From Pseudoalteromonas arctica A 37-1-2 (GTDB lineage: Bacteria > Pseudomonadota > Gammaproteobacteria > Enterobacterales > Alteromonadaceae): a DNA stretch of 64,000 nt. The DNA lies in the NCBI RefSeq assembly GCF_000238395.3, contig NZ_CP011025.1, positions 1,488,001-1,552,000 of the forward strand, in the 5' to 3' direction. Position numbers and translations under genes: made by a program. Positions 52,116 to 60,969 of the stretch are shown one piece after another (within the stretch, counting starts at the first letter, position 1; every line of letters begins with the position of its first letter). The notes under the pieces are model-generated. The model ran no database searches. It worked only from the letters and a program-made list of their open reading frames with translations, and was not told where the DNA came from.

Positions 52116-52118
52116 TAA

Positions 52119-53441
52119 ATGATTCATTTACCAAACGATGATGCTACATGTGGTTGGTATCATGCAATAACTAAAACACCAGAAAAACCTAGACTAACAG
52201 GTGAACAAACTGCCGATTACGTTGTACTAGGTGGCGGGTTCGCTGGACTTGCAATGGCTAGGCGACTAGCTTTGCATGCGCCTAATGCACGTATTATATT
52301 GATTGATGCGCAGCGTATTGGGCAAGGAGCATCGGGTCGAAACTCAGGCTTTGTAATTGATCTACCGCATAAATTTTCATTAGAGCATCCAGATCCTGCG
52401 CATAAGCAAAAGCTACTTAAACTTAATCGCTCAGCGATAGATCAGCTTTCGAGTTTAGTATCGCAATATAAGATTGATTGCCAATGGTCTGCAGCTGGTA
52501 AATATCAAGGTGCGGTCGGTGAGCGTGGTGAAGCTTACTTAGATCATTTTGAACACTTAATGAAAGATTTAGGTGAGCCTTACCAACATATAAATGGAGA
52601 TGATCTTTCTAAAGTATTGGGTACAAACTATTACAGTCGCGCTATTTATACACCTGGTGGTTATTTAGTTCAGCCTGCGGCTTTAGCATGCGGGTTAGGA
52701 GATAACCTTCCTGATAATGTTGAGGTATTAGAAAACTCGCCAATAAATAACTTATCTAAAGAGCATGGGAAGTGGCTACTGCACTCTAAGCATGGTGTAG
52801 TTAAAACACCTAAGTTACTGCTTGGTACTAGTATATTTACGCGAGAGTTTGGCTTTTTAAAAAATCGATTATTACCTGTCATGACTTTTGCTAGTTGGAC
52901 CAGGCCTCTAAACGATGATGAAATGAAAGCGTATACAGGGTTGTTAGATTGGGGCTTAACACCCGCAGATCATGCTGGCACAACGATAAGAATGACAGCC
53001 GATCGCCGCATATTAATTCGTAATACTTACAAGCATGTCGATAAATACGGTGCTAGTTCCACTGTAAATGAAAATGTGCGTAAACAGATTCAGGATGATC
53101 ACCGTAAAGTGTTTTTAGCACGTTATCCTCAGTTAATTGACGTTCCTTTTACTCATTCGTGGGGAGGTACTTATGCAATTTCTCGTAATTTTACCAACTT
53201 TTTTGGCGAATTAGATGATGGCGTATATGCCAGTGCATGTGATAACGGTGTAGGCATTGCGTGGGGGACAGTATCAGGAACATTATTAGCAGATTTAGTG
53301 ATGGGCGAACAATCAGAATCCCTCGACGATATTCAACACGTTACAGGTATGCCCAGCCTTAATCCTCCAGAGCCGTTTTTAGGTATTGGTGTTAAAAGCC
53401 GAATTAGTTTAGCTAAATGGTTAAGCCGGAGCGAAATATGA
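52119..53441 (+). CDS. FAD-dependent amine oxidoreductase (DAO family, PuuB-like)
   Basis: 440 residues. DYVVLGGGFAGLAMARRLALHAPNARIILIDAQRIGQGASGRNSGFV is the ADP-binding fold and Ser/Gly-rich flavin loop; ACDNGVGIAWGTVSGTLLADLVMG is the second FAD contact. Similar to gamma-glutamylputrescine oxidase, sarcosine or dimethylglycine oxidases. In this operon it may demethylate or oxidise the secondary amine produced earlier. Starts three bases after the previous stop. Confidence 0.85.
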   Translation: MIHLPNDDATCGWYHAITKTPEKPRLTGEQTADYVVLGGGFAGLAMARRLALHAPNARIILIDAQRIGQGASGRNSGFVIDLPHKFSLEHPDPAHKQKLLKLNRSAIDQLSSLVSQYKIDCQWSAAGKYQGAVGERGEAYLDHFEHLMKDLGEPYQHINGDDLSKVLGTNYYSRAIYTPGGYLVQPAALACGLGDNLPDNVEVLENSPINNLSKEHGKWLLHSKHGVVKTPKLLLGTSIFTREFGFLKNRLLPVMTFASWTRPLNDDEMKAYTGLLDWGLTPADHAGTTIRMTADRRILIRNTYKHVDKYGASSTVNENVRKQIQDDHRKVFLARYPQLIDVPFTHSWGGTYAISRNFTNFFGELDDGVYASACDNGVGIAWGTVSGTLLADLVMGEQSESLDDIQHVTGMPSLNPPEPFLGIGVKSRISLAKWLSRSEI

Positions 53442-53788
53442 AACAAGTTAAATTAGTAGACAGCAAAAATCTAGATTTTAATGTTAGAGGGGAGACCCTT
53501 GGTATGGCTTATGTTGCACGTGCTTTAAGCACAGAAATATCACCTCACATTGGAGTGGGTTTTGCTAAGTGGGAAGGGGCGAAAGTTGCTTGGACCGTTT
53601 TATACGATGAAGTTATTTTTGTAATTGAAGGGTGCTTTGAGCTAACTGCAAATGGAGAAACGCATTTGGTTCATCCGGGTCAAATGTTATGGATACCTGA
53701 GAATACAGAATTGGTATACGGCGGGCATGCGTTATTTGGCTATGTGGTACACCCAGGTAATTGGAAAGAAATACATGGAATAGTTTAA
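53438..53788 (+). CDS. EutQ-like cupin
   Basis: 116 residues. The beta-barrel signature EVIFVIEGCFELTANGETHLVHPGQMLWIPENTELVYGG is a single cupin domain of the ethanolamine-utilization EutQ type; few metal-binding His are conserved. ATG at 53438 overlaps the previous gene by four bases. Possibly an enzyme or sensor for a pathway intermediate. Confidence 0.75.
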   Translation: MKQVKLVDSKNLDFNVRGETLGMAYVARALSTEISPHIGVGFAKWEGAKVAWTVLYDEVIFVIEGCFELTANGETHLVHPGQMLWIPENTELVYGGHALFGYVVHPGNWKEIHGIV

Positions 53789-53813
53789 TTTTTAAATCTA
53801 CACATAGTTCCTG

Positions 53814-53846
53814 AGCCCTTAGTGCAACCAAACTAAGGGCTTTTTT
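53814..53846 (+). terminator. Terminator of the Rieske operon
   Basis: AGCCCTTAG (53814-53822) and CTAAGGGCT (53833-53841) followed by six T. Confidence 0.88.
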
Positions 53847-53898
53847 AGTATATTAGAAGAACTCAATTTTTGTAATTTAGGTAAATTTAAAACCAAAT

Positions 53899-54014
53899 AT
53901 TAGACTAAAGTCTATAGGTTAGATTTATTCACTTATTAGGTTTGTTTTTATCGTTTGTCGGTTTTGTGTTAATTCTCTAAAGTTTAGTTGTCGGCAACAA
54001 GTACGACTTAACTA
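53899..54014 (+). promoter_or_regulatory. Conserved leader, copy 3
   Basis: Almost identical to copy 1 (39130-39244): the perfect TAGACT-AA-AGTCTA palindrome, both TTGTCGG boxes and the AACAAGTACGAC end. Located 15 bases before the third paralogue, although the coding sequence here is much more diverged than the leader. Confidence 0.82.
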
Positions 54015-54029
54015 ATTAGGAATATAATC

Positions 54030-54440
54030 ATGAAATTTACACTTTTAAAAACCATCGCTCTTGGCTCATTATTAACTTGCTCAGCTGCTGCAATGGCTAA
54101 TCAAGGTGATTATAAATTAATGGTTATTGAAGATTCTGTAACTGCAGCACCTGCATTTGAAAAATCGTTTAATAGCTGTGCTTTAACTGTTGAATCAAAA
54201 AACTACGAAGAAGCAGAAGCTATTTGTACACAAGCAATTGCATTGCTTAAGCAAAGCCATGGTCCGCGTTTAAAAGTACGCGAACTTACATCGTTTGCAT
54301 TAAGTAACCGTGGTGTAGCGCGTATTAAGGCTCAAAAAGACACTGCGGGTATTTCTGATTTATATGAAGCGGTTCAAATTTCTAAAAACTCACTTGTAAC
54401 GCATAACTTAACTCGCGCTAAAAAAGAGTTATCTCTTTGA
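54030..54440 (+). CDS. Small secreted TPR-like protein, paralogue 3
   Basis: 136 residues with signal peptide KFTLLKTIALGSLLTCSAAAMANQ. Mature part shares FNSCALTVESKNYEEAEAICTQAIALLK, LTSFALSNRGVARIKAQKDTAG and THNLTRAKKELSL with the other two, including both Cys, but differs elsewhere (PAFEKSF, QSHGPRLKVREL). TTAGGAAT is the ribosome binding site. Confidence 0.8.
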   Translation: MKFTLLKTIALGSLLTCSAAAMANQGDYKLMVIEDSVTAAPAFEKSFNSCALTVESKNYEEAEAICTQAIALLKQSHGPRLKVRELTSFALSNRGVARIKAQKDTAGISDLYEAVQISKNSLVTHNLTRAKKELSL

Positions 54441-54484
54441 GATTAACTTTATAGCTTGAATTAGCTGTAAAGTTCGCGAGTAGC

Positions 54485-54524
54485 AAAACCCCACGTTAGA
54501 TAACACTTAACGTGGGGTTTTTGT
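54485..54524 (+). terminator. Terminator of paralogue 3
   Basis: AAAACCCCACGTTA (54485-54498) and TAACGTGGGGTTTT (54508-54521) with T run, preceded by CGCGAGTAG like the other two cassettes. From there to 54813 no gene is visible. Confidence 0.88.
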
Positions 54525-54813
54525 ATTTGTATTAAAAACACATTTGCTTACAAAAAACTCTCTACCACCAACCCCCTTTAAACTTGGTACATATAGCTCA
54601 TATTAGTGAATAAAAGTGAATAGTATGTTTATTTTATTAACAAATGTAAGAGCTAAATTTAACAGGGTGTGTCACTATATAGGTACAGGGCATGTTAACT
54701 TGTTGCCATCCCCCATAAAAATTCAATAAATTTCTGTTGTTTAAATCTACTTATATAATTTATAACAATATGATTTTTAATAATAATTAAAGTGCAAAAA
54801 AGGAAGTCTTTGT

Positions 54814-56307
54814 ATGTTTTTTAAAAAAAGTCAGTTAGCTATTTCATTAGCGTTTACGCTAGGCCTTGTTGGATGTGGCGGCGGTGGCGATGATAAAGTG
54901 GTCGTTGTAGAGCCAGTTGTAGCCAAGCCTGACCCTATAAAAGTAGATCCCGTAGAAGTTAACACTATCTCTCTTACTGGAAAGGTCATTGATGGTTATG
55001 TATCTGGTGCAATAGTATGGCTAGATATTGATGGCGATGGTACTTTTGATGAGCAAACAGAACCTTCTGTAGTCTCTGAAGAATCGGGTAATTATAGTTT
55101 TAATTTTACAGAAGAGCAGGCGCTGTGTGTGCCGTATTCAACTATGTATGTTGATGTACCGGTTGGTGCAATTGACGAGGATTTAGGAGAGGTAACACAA
55201 GCGTATCAAATGTCATTTCCGCCCTCAATTGAGGCTTTGACTGATGAAGATATTCGAAATATATCCCCTTTAACAACCGTTATTTGGGAGCAGTTAAGCC
55301 TTCAATTACAAAAAAGTGGTAACAATAATTTAAGTTGTGATGCACTTAAAGAAAATACTGAGCTACTTGCAAACCTTCAAAGCGAAATAACAAATGTTAT
55401 GCAAAACTTGGTTGCGCATTATAATTTGTCGACAGAGCAAATTTACTCAGATTTTATCGCTACTAACGACAGCGACGCTTACGACAGAGCACAAGCAATT
55501 GTTAAGGGACTAAAAGCGGCCTATAAATTCAAGCAAGAGCTAGATGCTCAGTATCCTGATGCAGAAGAAGTAAGAGCAGTGATTTACCAGGACACAGCAA
55601 AAGATGCAGAGTATGGATTTGAAAATGCATGGTACCGCGATAAAGTTATTTTTGCAGGCGCTGAACTTATTTATGAGCAAGTAAAGCTTCAAAATACAGA
55701 CGAACTCGACAAAATTGACGTTATTTTGTCTCGATTGGATTCAACAGATACGCCTTGGGGCGAAGAATCGTTAAATGGAAAATTAACAGTTAGAGACGAT
55801 GTTTACATTAACGCCGATCGTACTTACCGATGCTCTAGCATTGAGAACGTTAGTTTTGAGCAAAGCAATGTGCTTTATGGCGTTGATAATACAAGCCCAT
55901 CGGTTAACTTCCCAACAGCAGATGAATGCGTTAGTGCTAATTTAGATACACCGTTCGAGCGAGGTTTTAGCATTAGCTATACTGAGTCGGGATCGTTTTA
56001 CCAAACTGACTTTGCCTTTAGAGAGGAAAATGCTGACTTTCAAACATTATCTAATTGGGTAAATGTTAAAGACAAAGCTGCTGATTTAGACACTCAAGAT
56101 TTAGTTACTGTACTCGCTGCTATGCCTTATAAGTTTGATGACGAAACATCTATTGATGCTAGCTTTTGGCGTAAATATAAAACCACAGACAACGTACGTA
56201 TTATTAAAACGATTGAAGGGAAATGGTTTAGAGATACTCGCCAAGAAGATGGAACAATGCTGCATGAGTGCGGTGAAAATGGTATTGATTGGGTGCAATG
56301 CGAATAA
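54814..56307 (+). CDS. Lipoprotein with Ca2+-binding-like segment
   Basis: 497 residues. Signal peptide ending in the lipobox LGLVGC (Cys ~21), followed by GGGGDD, an outer-membrane-type sequence, and a Val/Pro-rich linker. WLDIDGDGTFDEQTEPSV is an EF-hand/dockerin-like loop in a carboxypeptidase-regulatory-like beta domain (~45-120). The remaining part is helical then beta-rich with paired Cys. Widespread in Alteromonadales, function unknown; surface-exposed role is inferred. Confidence 0.75.
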   Translation: MFFKKSQLAISLAFTLGLVGCGGGGDDKVVVVEPVVAKPDPIKVDPVEVNTISLTGKVIDGYVSGAIVWLDIDGDGTFDEQTEPSVVSEESGNYSFNFTEEQALCVPYSTMYVDVPVGAIDEDLGEVTQAYQMSFPPSIEALTDEDIRNISPLTTVIWEQLSLQLQKSGNNNLSCDALKENTELLANLQSEITNVMQNLVAHYNLSTEQIYSDFIATNDSDAYDRAQAIVKGLKAAYKFKQELDAQYPDAEEVRAVIYQDTAKDAEYGFENAWYRDKVIFAGAELIYEQVKLQNTDELDKIDVILSRLDSTDTPWGEESLNGKLTVRDDVYINADRTYRCSSIENVSFEQSNVLYGVDNTSPSVNFPTADECVSANLDTPFERGFSISYTESGSFYQTDFAFREENADFQTLSNWVNVKDKAADLDTQDLVTVLAAMPYKFDDETSIDASFWRKYKTTDNVRIIKTIEGKWFRDTRQEDGTMLHECGENGIDWVQCE

Positions 56308-56338
56308 TGTAAAAAGCACTTTAATAAATATTAGTTTA

Positions 56339-56373
56339 ATGCCAGTCAGTAAATAACTGACTGGCATTTTTTT
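56339..56373 (+). terminator. Terminator of the lipoprotein gene
   Basis: ATGCCAGTCAGT (56339-56350) and ACTGACTGGCAT (56356-56367), then seven T. Confidence 0.9.
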
Positions 56374-56542
56374 GTTTGAAAAGCTTACTTTTACGTGCGG
56401 TTTTTACTGTATACCTGATGAACACTATTTTTAATCTGTTTTTTACTTGGGTTTACTGTAAAATTACTGGGTTAACATTTGTTAAGTAATACTTACAATT
56501 GTTATTGCTCATTAAGTATTTAAACTAATTTAAGTAGAGCTT

Positions 56543-56881
56543 ATGATTTTTTATATTATAGGGTTAAGTTTACTTGTTATTATTTTATGCGTTGCGCTTT
56601 ATGTAATTTACAGCAACGTACATAAAAGTCGGGTAAGAAAATCCAAAGAATACAACGTACTGTTTGATAAAGACACGATAGTGGATGATTTAATCACTCA
56701 ACTAACAGAAAAAAATCAAACACAAGAAAACCAAGATAAAACAGCTAAAGGTAAAGAAGAAATCCTTGCAATATTTGTTGAGTTACATCGCTCTGGTAGC
56801 TTTTGCGCACACTTGAGTGAACAGGAAATTATTTACTTTGTTAAAAAGAAATTAAACATGGAGAGTAGTAAAAATGGATAG
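56543..56881 (+). CDS. Small single-pass membrane protein, partner of the SPFH gene
   Basis: 112 residues. N-terminal membrane helix (IIGLSLLVIILCVALYVIY) and a charged cytoplasmic region with a helical domain (KEEILAIFVELHRSGSFCAHLSEQEIIYFVKKKLNM). It overlaps the SPFH gene by eight bases, so the two are co-translated and probably act together. No family recognised. Confidence 0.7.
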   Translation: MIFYIIGLSLLVIILCVALYVIYSNVHKSRVRKSKEYNVLFDKDTIVDDLITQLTEKNQTQENQDKTAKGKEEILAIFVELHRSGSFCAHLSEQEIIYFVKKKLNMESSKNG

Positions 56882-58214
56882 CGAAAAAGCAGTCCCAGCA
56901 GTAAAAAGTGACTCATTTATGAGTCGATTTGGTCGTCGTAATGTAATTGTTGTTTCATCAATTGTTGTTGTATTAGCCGTAATTGCAACGCTTACATCGC
57001 AAGTTGTTTCGTGGAATGAAGCAGATGAGCGTTTAGTACATCAATCGGCTTTTACAGGTAACTTGACCGTAATAAATCAAGCCGGCCCTTATTTAAAAGC
57101 GTTTGGTACTACATCGGCATATAAAAAAGTAATTTCGATTAACTTTACGGGCGATGCTGGTGCAACAGCAAGCGCAATTGTGCCGTTAATTCCGATTCGA
57201 TTTTTAGACACTACAACCGGTGGCGCACGAGGTGTCTCTCGTTTTAGATTGCCAGGCAATGTACCAGCAGCAGAATCGGGTGCTTTACGTGGTTTACTTA
57301 AAATACACGAAGAGTTTGGTTCACAAGAAACATTAATATCTAATTTATTAATGCGTGCGACCACTGAAAATGTAAAAGCGTCGGCGCGTATGATGTCGGT
57401 AGAGCAACATTACTCTGGTGGTAATGGTCAATTAAGCCAAGATTTTGCTGATCAATTAACCAACGGTATTTTTGTTACTGAACAAATTATTAGTACGGGT
57501 GAGCGCGATAAATCTGACGATTTAGGTAATTTAAGTAAACAGCAGCGCGTCACTATTAATATTAAAATGGATGATGAGGGTAATACACTGCGTAACGCAC
57601 CTATTTTAGGCGCTTACGGTATTACAGTAGTTGATGCCAGCATTATTGATATTGACTACGAAAGCAAAGTAAATGCTCGTCTTGAAGCCCAAAAGCAAGC
57701 TGCTGCTGATGAAGCGCTAGCGCGTCAAAACCTTAAAAAAGCTGAGCAACAAGCACGTACTGAAGTGGCTTTAGGTGAACAAGCAATTGCTAAGCAACGT
57801 GCTGAATCTGAAAAGTTAAAAATAAAAGAGCAAATTGATGCTGAACGAATTAAGGCAAATGCCATTATTTCTGCGCAGCAACGAGTGGCTGTAAAAGCGG
57901 AGCTTGCAAAAGAGCAAGAAGAGATTTTAAAGCAACAACGCTTAGAAGCATTAGGTATGGACGTTTTAGCTGAGGCTCGTTTAAGAGCTAAGTCTGCTGC
58001 ACTTGATCCTAAGTATGTATTTGATGAAACGCTAAAAGCAGAAGTTAAAATTCAAACCGCCTTATTTACAAGCTTAGGTAATAGCCGTTTAGTGCCTGAA
58101 ATTGTAATAGGCGCAGGCCAAGGCGAGCAAAGCAATGGCTCTGAATTTATGCGTTTATTAGCCGCTGACGCTGCATTAAGCCTTAAGAAACGTTTAGAAA
58201 AAGATAAAAAATAA
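56874..58214 (+). CDS. SPFH/band-7 domain membrane protein
   Basis: 446 residues. One N-terminal membrane helix (NVIVVSSIVVVLAVIATLTSQVV), an SPFH/band-7-like domain (~50-270) and a long Ala/Glu/Lys-rich coiled coil (~270-380: LEAQKQAAADEALARQNLKKAEQQARTEVALGEQAIAKQRAESEKLKIKEQ), ending in a globular tail. Such proteins oligomerise into membrane microdomain scaffolds (HflK/flotillin relatives). The band-7 part is divergent. Confidence 0.8.
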   Translation: MDSEKAVPAVKSDSFMSRFGRRNVIVVSSIVVVLAVIATLTSQVVSWNEADERLVHQSAFTGNLTVINQAGPYLKAFGTTSAYKKVISINFTGDAGATASAIVPLIPIRFLDTTTGGARGVSRFRLPGNVPAAESGALRGLLKIHEEFGSQETLISNLLMRATTENVKASARMMSVEQHYSGGNGQLSQDFADQLTNGIFVTEQIISTGERDKSDDLGNLSKQQRVTINIKMDDEGNTLRNAPILGAYGITVVDASIIDIDYESKVNARLEAQKQAAADEALARQNLKKAEQQARTEVALGEQAIAKQRAESEKLKIKEQIDAERIKANAIISAQQRVAVKAELAKEQEEILKQQRLEALGMDVLAEARLRAKSAALDPKYVFDETLKAEVKIQTALFTSLGNSRLVPEIVIGAGQGEQSNGSEFMRLLAADAALSLKKRLEKDKK

Positions 58215-58289
58215 ATAATTACTAAATATATAAACAATATTGAGGCTTAGCCTTTAAATACTTAGCCTTTAAATATTATATAAACAATA

Positions 58290-58327
58290 AAAACGCTGGC
58301 CAATAAGCATTGGTCAGCGTTTTTTAT
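58290..58327 (+). terminator. Terminator of the SPFH operon
   Basis: AACGCTGGCCAAT and ATTGGTCAGCGTT around a short loop (58292-58321) with a T run. Confidence 0.88.
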
Positions 58328-58416
58328 TGTGCGTATTTTGCTATTGTACTGTTTAGGTAAGCTTTGTGGCTTATTAAACATGTATTTAGGTAATAAAAGG
58401 TAAATAGTGAGCAGTT

Positions 58417-58686
58417 ATGGATTCGAACAGTAATCAGTTTATTTTAGATTTAGGGCAAGAGCATATTACTATTCAGCGTCGATATGAAGCGCTGGGAGCG
58501 TTTAACGATTTTTTAATTGCAGTGTGGTTTTTAATTGGCAGTTTTTTCTTTTTAAATGATGCATTAGTGCAAAGTGGCACATGGTTGTTTATAGCGGGCA
58601 GTGCTCAATTACTTATAAAACCTGTTTTGAAATTGATCAGCTTAGTGCATGTTAGTCGGGTATTTCATTCAAATAAAACTCCATAA
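58417..58686 (+). CDS. YrhK-like small membrane protein
   Basis: 89 residues with two hydrophobic helices (FNDFLIAVWFLIGSFFFL and GTWLFIAGSAQLLIKPVLKLI). The layout RRYEALGAFNDFL...SFFF...W-LF-GS-Q-L--P matches the YrhK domain. Function unknown; some homologues lie in stress or membrane loci. Confidence 0.72.
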   Translation: MDSNSNQFILDLGQEHITIQRRYEALGAFNDFLIAVWFLIGSFFFLNDALVQSGTWLFIAGSAQLLIKPVLKLISLVHVSRVFHSNKTP

Positions 58687-58775
58687 ATAAAACCATAAAT
58701 ACGACTCATGATGAGTTCAGTTATTATGGCTAATAATTTACCAGTATAAGTTATTTAAATATCAAGGATTGAAAA

Positions 58776-59291
58776 GTGAAAGTACTTAAGTGGATTGCAA
58801 TTGGAATAGCTACTTTATTAATTATAGGCTTACTAATTCCCGAAAAAATAATGATTCCGCTACAAGGTGCCACAAGTAAAGATTGGAACCATAACACGTT
58901 TTGGTACGAGCCTTGGGGTAGGTCGGGTGTGCATAAAGGGATTGATATTTTTGGCACAAAAAATACTCCCGTAGTTGCCTCAACAAACGGTGTTGTTATA
59001 TTTGCAGGTGAGTTAACTCGCGGTGGTAAAGTGGTTGCGGTGCTTGGGCCTAAATGGCGCGTGCATTATTTTGCACATTTAAATGACTACTCGGTAAGTA
59101 CAGGTGATGTAGTAAGCATAAACAGTCAAATTGGATTACTGGGCGATACCGGAAATGCAGCAGGAAAACAGCCTCATGTGCATTATTCTATTTTATCGTT
59201 AGTGCCTATGCCGTGGCTTTTTACAACGCAAAACCAAGGGTGGAAAAAGATGTTTTTTTTGAGCCCACATAAAAAACTCACTGCTAAATAA
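58776..59291 (+). CDS. M23-family metallopeptidase
   Basis: 171 residues. N-terminal membrane anchor (WIAIGIATLLIIGLLIP), then a LytM domain: GVHKGIDIFG (zinc His and Asp), NGVVIFAGELTRGGKVVAVLGPKWRVHYFAHL and QPHVHYSI (H-x-H). All zinc ligands are present, so it should be an active murein endopeptidase facing the periplasm. Short, without LysM domain. Confidence 0.88.
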   Translation: MKVLKWIAIGIATLLIIGLLIPEKIMIPLQGATSKDWNHNTFWYEPWGRSGVHKGIDIFGTKNTPVVASTNGVVIFAGELTRGGKVVAVLGPKWRVHYFAHLNDYSVSTGDVVSINSQIGLLGDTGNAAGKQPHVHYSILSLVPMPWLFTTQNQGWKKMFFLSPHKKLTAK

Positions 59292-59402
59292 TTACTTCAT
59301 TATTTATAAATGACCTTTGTGTAAATAATAGTTTTAGCTGTTAAAGCAAGGTATTTAACAGCTAGAATTAGTTAATAAGTAAGCGTGTATTTAAGCTAGA
59401 GG

Positions 59403-60572
59403 TTAGCCTGCAACAGGTGTTTTACCTGCGCGAATATTTTTAATGCTTTTAATAAACATATAAATACAGGTAGTGATTAAACAGCCTGCTAAATAAAACA
59501 CAATACCGTTTGGTGCATCAGATAAATTTGCGGCGAGCATAGGGCCAAATACCGAACCAATACTGTAACTCAAAAGCATTACCTCAGTTGCCGATACTAT
59601 TTTTGCCATTGGCAATGAGTCGCACGCAAGTGTTATAGCAATCGGGTAAAGTGCAAAGCTGCACGCGCCTAGTATTAAGTAGCTCACTATTAATCCTGCT
59701 AAAGTGTTTGCTTGTAATATACCCACAGCACCGGCTGCGCCTACTAAACAAAACATACCCATCAATAAGCTTTTTTCAAGCCGAGTAGATAAGTAACTTA
59801 CAAGCGGCTGCACGACCATGCCGCCTAAAATAATAACCGCCATAAGTGTCCCTGTGTACTGAGCTTGATCAGTCTGCGCTGAAATATAAACCGGCATTAA
59901 GCCGTAAATAGGGCCCAGTAATAAGCCCGATGCTAAGCATCCGAGCATTGCAGGGTGGCTTAGTGTTTTTATTTCTTTTAGTGGTAGTTTTTCAAGGTGC
60001 TGTTTTTCGGGCTGACCTTTGGTTATTAATAAAGGCGCTAAAATAGCTAAAAATAATAGCGAGGCTACAAATAAATAAGGCGTTGAACCTTCGGTGCCAA
60101 GCGGCCCTATAGCAAGTTGACCTACTGCGCTGCCCCCATAAAGTGAGGTCATGTATAAGCCCAAACGTTTAGCACGCGACTTTGCTGTATTGGTCATTAA
60201 TAACCAAGACTCAACAACGACAAACACACCGGCAACAGCAAAACCTGCTACAAATCGTGCAATTAACCAGTTAACGGTATTTGGCAGTGCAAGTTGTGCA
60301 AGCACGCTTGCTATTAATAGGCTTAAAAATAATATAAATGCGAAGCGATGACCAATTTTTACCACAATGCGCTCTATTGTGGTGGCGCCAATAAGTAAGC
60401 CAAAGTAAAAAATGCTCGCAAGCCAAGGCGCTAGGTTTTCATCGAGTTTAAATGCGGGTAACGACAGCGGAATAAGGCTCATTAAAAAGCCGGATGCGAT
60501 AGCAAAAAATGACAGCCCGATAACGGGTGCTAAAGGGTTATTAGAGGTGCTTGTGGCGGCTAATTCGGCCAT
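59403..60572 (-). CDS. MFS transporter (YcaD-like)
   Basis: 389 residues with 12 hydrophobic segments. AITLACDSLPMAKIVSATEVMLLSYSIGSVFGPMLAANLSD and the loop ERIVVKIGHRFAFILFLSLLIASVL are of the YcaD/sugar-efflux-like MFS group. Substrate unknown. The region 60573-60969 upstream holds no convincing gene, only AT-rich DNA. Confidence 0.8.
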   Translation of the reverse strand: MAELAATSTSNNPLAPVIGLSFFAIASGFLMSLIPLSLPAFKLDENLAPWLASIFYFGLLIGATTIERIVVKIGHRFAFILFLSLLIASVLAQLALPNTVNWLIARFVAGFAVAGVFVVVESWLLMTNTAKSRAKRLGLYMTSLYGGSAVGQLAIGPLGTEGSTPYLFVASLLFLAILAPLLITKGQPEKQHLEKLPLKEIKTLSHPAMLGCLASGLLLGPIYGLMPVYISAQTDQAQYTGTLMAVIILGGMVVQPLVSYLSTRLEKSLLMGMFCLVGAAGAVGILQANTLAGLIVSYLILGACSFALYPIAITLACDSLPMAKIVSATEVMLLSYSIGSVFGPMLAANLSDAPNGIVFYLAGCLITTCIYMFIKSIKNIRAGKTPVAG

Positions 60573-60969
60573 TTGTGTTTATCGACTCTTGAAGGTAAAT
60601 AACCACTGTTTTAAAGTTTGAGAGGTTACTTTAATAATAAAATTTGCGCGAATTTAGAGCCAAATTAAAAATAAGTAAAGTGATATTTTATTAAACAATA
60701 TAAATAAACTTTAAAACGATCTATTTGGTAAATTATCGGATCTATTATGCTTTTTATTGTAGTTTTTTCATGTGGATATTGTTTTATATTTGTGAGCATT
60801 TATGTCTGAATAGAGTTTTTTGTAATGCAAGCAGACAGGCACATATCGCATGCTGCACGTCACTTTTAAAAGTTTGCGCAGCAGCACGTAGAGCAATATT
60901 TAGATACGCAGTGGGTGCGTAACGAGTTACATAAATTAGATTTAAACTAGATTTAAATTAGGTTTAAAG

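Noticed and set aside
60725..60922. Short open frame between MFS and LacI genes
   Set aside because: Cys-rich translation of AT-rich spacer with no motif and no ribosome binding site; spacer considered empty.
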